Shown piece by piece: positions 60,301 through 64,000 of a stretch of DNA of 64,000 nt. The notes under the pieces are model-generated. The model worked only from the letters and a program-made list of their open reading frames with translations, searched no databases and had not been told where the DNA came from. The DNA is taken from contig CAWDYA010000011.1 of assembly GCA_963806495.1 (NCBI GenBank), positions 372,001-436,000 on the forward strand, in the 5' to 3' direction. Origin of the DNA: CAWDYA01 sp963806495. Its GTDB lineage: Bacteria; Acidobacteriota; Polarisedimenticolia; JACPZX01; DASXTC01. The position numbers were made by a program, and so were the translations under genes. Each line of letters begins with the position of its first letter. Position 1 is the first letter of the stretch.

Positions 60301-60743
60301 CTACTCCCCCTGAGGCTCACCCAGGTAGTCACCCGGGTCGGCTTCTTCGTCCCCCTCCTCCTCATCCTCATCCAAGAGGTACGCCCTCGAGCTTAACCCG
60401 AGCTGGCCAAGGTGGCGCGACAGGGCCTCCGCCATCTACATCCGCTCCCGCAGGACCGGCAGCACCGACCTCCACCGCTTGTTGACCACCGTGTCCTGCT
60501 CGAGCAGCCAGGCGTCCACAGCGTCCAGCAGCAGCTTCGTGCGGGCCGCCACCCCCGGGCCAAGGCCTCCTGCTGGGCCGACAGCTCGTCAGGGCCGCCC
60601 AGGTGGCGTACGAGAGCGTTCCTGAAGCCGACGAGGGCCCGTGCGGCAGCCGTCCGCTGGTCGATGGCACCGAGCCCTCGCAGCTTCACCCGGGCCTTCA
60701 GCGCGTTGAGGCCGTGGCGTGAGTAGGAACGGCGCTCAGTCAT
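60301..60743 (-). pseudogene. Small conserved hypothetical protein beside the attachment site, frameshift plus amber stop
   Basis: From the ATG at 60743 (GAGGAGG upstream) the protein reads YSRHGLNALKARVKLRGLG, then ALVGFRNALVRHLGGPDELS and AQQEAL. After one missing base in a G run near 60,560 it continues VAARTKLLLDAVDAWLLEQD and VVNKRWRSVLPVLRERM. There a TAG (60433-60435) stands where a Gln codon would fit, and then MAEALSRHLGQLGLSSRAYL. The pattern resembles a family of about 150-170-residue hypothetical proteins I have seen beside integrases; that is from memory and unchecked. It has no assigned function. The in-frame stop is a substitution rather than an indel. Confidence 0.6.
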
Positions 60744-60899
60744 GAGCGACCTCCTCGCAGCCACAGTTCAGCCACAGGCTCTTAAAGTCCATCTGCTCTC
60801 GCAACCTACAACGACGCACTGGATTCAATATCCCCTTCCAACACCCACCGATTCACTCGAGGGACCCCTCGTGGCGCGAAGCCAATCCACCGAAGGGAC

Positions 60900-60918
60900 T
60901 GTGGCGGTTTTGTGGCGG
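60900..60918 (+). promoter_or_regulatory. Paired TGTGGCGG arm-type motif of an attachment site (copy 1)
   Basis: TGTGGCGG occurs at 60900-60907 and 60911-60918. The first copy starts exactly 122 bases before the GACTCAAAA core of the tRNA 3' half at 61022. A second shared motif, CGATTGGA followed by GAG after two bases, lies 48 bases before the core (60974). The same arrangement occurs at 63472-63594. This layout is expected for integrase arm-binding sites. Confidence 0.65.
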
Positions 60919-61021
60919 AAGACCATCAGGGAGGGGTGAGTCGGGACAATCCTCGGCCCGCAAACCTGCGCCGCGATTGGATGGAGACTCACCGAGTCAC
61001 ACCGGTTCGACACGATGCCGC

Positions 61022-61079
61022 GACTCAAAATCCCCCGGGGCCTGGCCCCGCGCGGGTTCGAATCCCGCCTCCGGCACCA
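61022..61079 (+). pseudogene. tRNA-Leu(CAA) 3' half starting at the anticodon loop
   Basis: GACTCAAAATCCCCC, a variable arm GGGGC/GCCCC, a T arm GCGGG/CCCGC and CTCCGGC-ACCA form a complete 3' half whose acceptor strand pairs with the 5' half at 51701. Joined at the shared GACTCAAAA the two halves make a foldable tRNA-Leu(CAA). There is no 5' half here. The variable-arm and T-stem bases differ from those of the intact copy at 55417 but keep pairing, so it came from a working gene. Confidence 0.9.
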
Positions 61080-61219
61080 GGCCTAACTCGCTGACTGGAT
61101 GGAAGAACGCGGCTCGATGCCCCGTCCGGCCAGTCCGGTTCCGGCGGCTCCTCGGCAGCGGCGGCCTGTGGGGGCGCCCGGCAGGGCAGGGCCGCTGGGC
61201 ACACGGGCGCGAGCAGGGG

Positions 61220-61363
61220 GCCTTGGCCGTCGCCCGCGAGGTTCGCCCTGCGGACGCGACACCGGCCATGCACCGGAGCCTTCCATATGCCGGTGTGAAT
61301 CGTGCGCCCCTTCCACTCGACGTCGCGTGGAAGTCCCACGTTCACAGAAAGCAATCGCGCCAT
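61220..61363 (-). pseudogene. MOSC-domain protein, N-terminal fragment
   Basis: From the ATG at 61363 the frame reads MARLLSVNVGLPRDVEWKGR, then TGIWKAPVHGRCRVRRANLA and GDGQ. This is the conserved opening of YiiM-like MOSC proteins, but at that point the similarity ends; the normal continuation with the GGEHRAVY-type segment is missing. The truncation lies 140 bases from the tRNA 3' half at 61022. It looks like a chromosomal or element gene cut by rearrangement at the island boundary. Confidence 0.65.
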
Positions 61364-61410
61364 CTCCTTCTCTCCCCGCGTTCATCGATCGACCCCGCGG
61401 GCGGAAGGCC

Positions 61411-62139
61411 CTACCATTTTCCAATGTGCGAGCCACCGTCGACGTGCAACACCTCCCCTGTGATTTGACGAGCTTCCGTAAGGTAAACAACCGCGCTGAC
61501 GATGTCTTCTACAGTCGTCACCGAGCCCATCGGCGAAGCGCGTTTCAGCGAGTCCTTCGGCACATCGGCATGCAGCGGGGTGTCGACGACGCCGGGCGCG
61601 ACGGCGTTGAATCGAATGCGCTCTTTGGCGAACTCCAAAGCCAAACTTCTCACCACCGCGTTCAGGCCGCCTTTCGTGAGCATGGAAACGGAAGCCGGAG
61701 AGCTCGCAATTGGATTGTCGGCCAGTGCGGCGGTGATGCTCACGATGCTGCCGCCGCTCTTCTGCGCCAGCATTTGCCTGACCGCCAATTGCGTAATGTA
61801 AACAAAGCCAGCGAGGTTGGTCGAGATGAGGACGCGAAATTCCTCCGCCGTATACTCCGTAAAGGGCTTGGCGATGAAGACACCGGCGTTCGCAACCACG
61901 GCATCGATCGAGCCGAACCTTCTGGTCGCGACCTCGACCACTTCTTTCGCCGTCTCAAATTGGCCGATATCGCCATCGACCAATGCGAGATGGTCGGATG
62001 CTGAAAGCTCCTTCGATTTCGTCGCGCTCCGTGCGGTCGCCACCACATCGTAGCCGCGCGCGAGAAAGGCCTGGGCAATGCCCGCGCCGATACCTTGCGA
62101 CGCCCCCGTCACAATCGCAGTCTTCCGGTTTCTCTGCAT
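61411..62139 (-). CDS. Short-chain dehydrogenase/reductase-like protein lacking the usual catalytic Tyr
   Basis: A 242-residue SDR with the cofactor motif TGASQGIG at 11-18, an Asp (DGDIGQ) adenine-site segment, the NAG motif (VVANAGVFIA) and the C-terminal VNA-type segment RFNAVAPGVVDTPL. In classical SDRs the active site is Y-x-x-x-K; here the Lys is K156 (SMLTKGGLNAVV) and the Tyr position, 152, is Ser. A subfamily with this LTKGGL pattern exists, so this may be a natural variant rather than damage. The frame is intact. The substrate is unknown. It is divergent from the DJ-1-type gene across a 285-bp gap with two inverted repeats. Confidence 0.88.
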   Translation of the reverse strand: MQRNRKTAIVTGASQGIGAGIAQAFLARGYDVVATARSATKSKELSASDHLALVDGDIGQFETAKEVVEVATRRFGSIDAVVANAGVFIAKPFTEYTAEEFRVLISTNLAGFVYITQLAVRQMLAQKSGGSIVSITAALADNPIASSPASVSMLTKGGLNAVVRSLALEFAKERIRFNAVAPGVVDTPLHADVPKDSLKRASPMGSVTTVEDIVSAVVYLTEARQITGEVLHVDGGSHIGKW

Positions 62140-62182
62140 GGACCAACCCGGCCATCTGAACGGATCGGGACTTCCATCGGCG

Positions 62183-62199
62183 TCCCGGACCACCCGGGA
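62183..62199. promoter_or_regulatory. Inverted repeat between divergent SDR and DJ-1 genes (possible operator 1)
   Basis: TCCCGG (62183-62188) and CCGGGA (62194-62199) form a 6-bp inverted repeat around ACCAC. It lies 44 bases upstream of the SDR start. A similar, longer repeat lies at 62316-62334, which suggests a shared regulator binding site. Confidence 0.35.
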
Positions 62200-62315
62200 T
62201 CACACACCGATTGTCCTCCTGGCCCACGACCCCGTCAAGGCGCCCTCGCGAACCGGGAGAGGGGTTGCGGGCGTAGCTTGATCGGATTGCGGGGCCGGTG
62301 AATACTGGTGGGTAC

Positions 62316-62334
62316 GTCCCGGATGGTCCGGGAC
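62316..62334. promoter_or_regulatory. Inverted repeat between divergent SDR and DJ-1 genes (possible operator 2)
   Basis: GTCCCGGA (62316-62323) and TCCGGGAC (62327-62334) form a perfect 8-bp inverted repeat around TGG, about 90 bases upstream of the DJ-1-type gene. There is no T run, so it is not an intrinsic terminator. It shares the TCCCGG core with the repeat at 62183-62199. Confidence 0.4.
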
Positions 62335-62424
62335 GCTGCCTGGAGGCCCTCCGCGGGGCCCTGTCCACTGCCAGCGGCGGGCCTGCACATTCATCACAAG
62401 GAGAGATCAGGAGGTTTCAGAGAT

Positions 62425-63138
62425 ATGGCGAAGGTACTCTTCATCGTCAGCGGAGCCACCTACTGGGTGCTGAAGGACGGCACGAGGTACGCGACCGGTT
62501 ACTGGGCCGAGGAGTTCGCGAACCCGTACAAGATCGTCACCGACGCCGGCCACGAGGTCGTGGTCGCGACGCCGAACGGCGTGACCCCGAACGTCGACAT
62601 GATGAGCCTGCGCCCCGCGATGGCGGGCGGGGAGCAGGGAGCCCTCGATCTGGAGGCCATCATCCGGTCCGCGGAGGAGATGCGGCGGCCGCTCGAGCTG
62701 TCGGACGTGCGCCTCGAGGACTACGACGCGGTCTACCTGCCGGGCGGTCACGGCCCGATGGCGGACCTGGCGTTCGACGCCGACGTGGGACGGCTGCTGA
62801 CCGCGCAGCTCGCCTCGGGCAGACCACTATTCATCGTGTGCCACGGTCCCGCCTCGATGCTGGCCACCCGAATCCGCGGCGTGTCGCCGTTCAAGGGCTA
62901 CCGGATCACGTGCTTCACCAACGAGGAGGAGGAGGCCGTCGGGCTGGCTTCCAGGGCGACGTGGCTGCTGGAAACCGAGCTCAAGGAGAAGGTCGGCGTC
63001 AACTTCAGCCGCGGCGAGATCTGGAAGCCGTACATGGTGGAGGACCGAAACCTGGTCACCGGGCAGAACCCCCAGTCGGCCGCGGTTCTCGGGAAGCGGC
63101 TGCTGGAGGTCCTGCGGACAGTGCGAGCAGACGGGTAG
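62425..63138 (+). CDS. DJ-1/PfpI-family (Hsp31-like) protein
   Basis: A 237-residue class I amidotransferase-like protein. The nucleophile elbow is FIVCHGPASML with Cys139 and His140; the acidic partner is likely Glu29 or Glu30 in GYWAEEFANP; the YDAVYLPGGHGPMADLAFDA segment is typical of the Hsp31/YajL side of the family. Members act as glyoxalases, chaperones or deglycases; which applies here is unknown. AGGAGG sits about eight bases before the ATG at 62425, and earlier in-frame starts lack one. The gene is intact, unlike most island genes. Confidence 0.92.
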   Translation: MAKVLFIVSGATYWVLKDGTRYATGYWAEEFANPYKIVTDAGHEVVVATPNGVTPNVDMMSLRPAMAGGEQGALDLEAIIRSAEEMRRPLELSDVRLEDYDAVYLPGGHGPMADLAFDADVGRLLTAQLASGRPLFIVCHGPASMLATRIRGVSPFKGYRITCFTNEEEEAVGLASRATWLLETELKEKVGVNFSRGEIWKPYMVEDRNLVTGQNPQSAAVLGKRLLEVLRTVRADG

Positions 63139-63593
63139 ACGCTTGCGCACGACGGCAAGGGTGGGGCTGATCGGCGCGGCACGACGCCGAAGTGAAGGGC
63201 GTTTGCCGCGCCGCCGAAACTCCCATTCGATGCCGGACCGGGTGCCGAATGTGCTTTCGAGCCAGTCACCGAACCTTCATCCGGCCTGCTCCTCCCACTC
63301 CTCAGAGCGGCGGGCGAGCTCCGTCTCCGGCAACTCCTCCTTCAAGGCGCGGAGCCGCTCCGGGTCCAGGTAGACCTCCTCCCGGGCCATGTCGCGGTGG
63401 ATCGCCTTCCCCCGCGCCCGGTGCTCCCCTGGCTGCCACGAGACACCGACCGGGAATGTAGGCGTCCGGGCTGTGGCGGTCTGTGGCGGAACGCCGTCCG
63501 TGACGGCCAAGACGGTAGAGGATCGGGACCGCCAAGTGTGCATCCCGATTGGACCGAGCACCCCTGAGCGATCCCGATTCTCCCCCTTGCCTT
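63139..63593. other. Gap with attachment-site sequence and no firm gene
   Basis: These 455 bases contain the second arm-motif pair (63472-63489). The only coding candidate is a 37-codon minus-strand frame (63390-63277), reading MAREEVYLDPERLRALKEEL, charged and probably helical. It lacks a clear ribosome site and could be the tail of a lost gene, so it is not called. Confidence 0.4.
63472..63489 (+). promoter_or_regulatory. Paired TGTGGCGG arm-type motif of an attachment site (copy 2)
   Basis: TGTGGCGG occurs at 63472-63479 and 63482-63489. The first starts exactly 122 bases before the GACTCAAAA core at 63594, and CGATTGGA lies 48 bases before the core (63546). Both distances equal those of copy 1 at 60900-61022, although the rest of the intervening sequence has diverged. 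Confidence 0.65.
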
Positions 63594-63650
63594 GACTCAA
63601 AATCCCCCGGGGTCTGGCCTCACGAGGGTTCGAACCCCGCTCCCGGTGAG
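63594..63650 (+). pseudogene. Degraded tRNA-Leu 3' half (second attachment remnant)
   Basis: GACTCAAAATCCCCC and GGGTCTGGCCTC, then GAGGGTTCGAACCCCGC, match a tRNA-Leu 3' half, but the T stem and acceptor strand no longer pair with the 5' half (CTCCCGGTGAG in place of CTCCGGCACCA). No 5' half is adjacent. It marks the right border of the island. Confidence 0.8.
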
Positions 63651-63753
63651 ACCCGGCCCTTTTCCCTTTCACCGGACAATAGCAGAATGGATTTGACTCG
63701 CCGGACTTTATCGCGTATGAAGGATCTATCGGGTTCCCGGGGAGGCACTTCTG

Positions 63754-64000
63754 ATGCGTGCCATGGTCTTGTTGTCGTTCCTCGCCGCGCTGTCCGCCGT
63801 ATCGACTCCCTCCTCCGCCGCTGGTCTGACCTTCGAGCAGCGTGTCGAGGCGCAACGCGCCATCGAGCGAGTCTATTACTCACACCGGATCGGCGCGCAC
63901 CGCTCCTTCGCCGAGGCGGTCCCGCGCCGGCTGCTCGAAAAGAAGGTCCGGACCTATCTGAGAGAATCCGCTGCACTGGATCGGATCTGGAGCTCGCCGA
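63754..64000 (+). CDS. Secreted protein, N-terminal part (cut by window edge)
   Basis: An ATG at 63754 follows GGGGAGG eight bases upstream. A signal peptide (MVLLSFLAALSAVSTPSSAA) is followed by a conserved-looking helical start: LTFEQRVEAQRAIERVYYSH, then VPRRLLEKKVRTYLRESAAL. Similar N-termini open large secreted proteins that I associate with Acidobacteriota; that is from memory and unchecked. The remainder lies outside the window. It is the first gene beyond the right-hand tRNA remnant and probably belongs to the host chromosome. Confidence 0.75.
   Translation, partial: MRAMVLLSFLAALSAVSTPSSAAGLTFEQRVEAQRAIERVYYSHRIGAHRSFAEAVPRRLLEKKVRTYLRESAALDRIWSSP

Noticed and set aside
63277..63390. 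37-codon acidic peptide gene
   Set aside because: There is no ribosome site and the frame stays open upstream through clearly non-coding sequence; evidence is too weak for a gene call.

Overview
The window is GC-rich, densely packed bacterial chromosome. Several features suggest an uncultured Acidobacteriota-like lineage: a mixed type II secretion/type IV pilus apparatus whose secretin carries a cohesin domain, very large secreted FG-GAP/MopE-type repeat proteins, a split-type purine pathway (purL/purQ/purS), CarD, and a characteristic secreted-protein N-terminus at the right edge. No rRNA or other decisive taxonomic marker is present, so this is an inference.

Layout. 1-20.4 kb (minus strand): radC (partial), purN and purM; then a giant secreted protein (14 FG-GAP repeats followed by about 21 near-identical 150-bp MopE-type units) that splits the purine genes; then purF, purL, purQ, purS, purB, a metallo-beta-lactamase hydrolase, dut and an M16 peptidase. 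A Tudor-like protein and a DUF4139-type exported protein lie at 2.2-4.5 kb. 20.4-34.4 kb (minus): one compact gene run for a secretion/pilus machine: ECF sigma, anti-sigma, secretin-N protein, PilC/GspF, PilB/GspE, PilM, PilN, PilO, PilP-like, secretin with cohesin, two pseudopilins, an Ig-like lipoprotein and an atypical pseudopilin. 34.5-42.8 kb (minus): thiL, lon, hsp20, nrdR, a flippase-like membrane protein, RqcH/NFACT and carD, the last with a clear promoter and terminator. 42.9-51.6 kb: a haem-oxygenase-fold protein, a DUF885 lipoprotein, a MacB/LolD-type ABC transporter (ATPase plus two permeases), an exported methyltransferase, two CBS proteins and an MscS channel.

51.7-63.65 kb is an accessory island built around tRNA-Leu(CAA). 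It contains a 5' half of the tRNA at 51.70 kb, an intact copy at 55.42 kb and two 3' halves at 61.02 and 63.59 kb. Both 3' halves sit exactly 122 bp downstream of the same paired TGTGGCGG motif, with a second shared motif at -47, which is the layout expected of attachment sites. Between them lie a second FG-GAP protein, a broken Ser/Thr kinase-TPR gene, fragments of secreted-protein C-termini, a truncated receiver domain, a broken histidine phosphatase, a MOSC fragment, an SDR lacking the usual catalytic Tyr, and a DJ-1/PfpI protein. No integrase was found.

Many genes are interrupted by single-base indels, mostly in short homopolymers or within repeats. One is in purL, which is normally essential for purine synthesis, so many of these breaks are probably sequence or assembly errors. 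In the island, an in-frame stop and truncated domains show that some decay is real. Secreted repeat proteins and a self-regulated secretion machine in one window suggest, but do not prove, that the machine exports these proteins.
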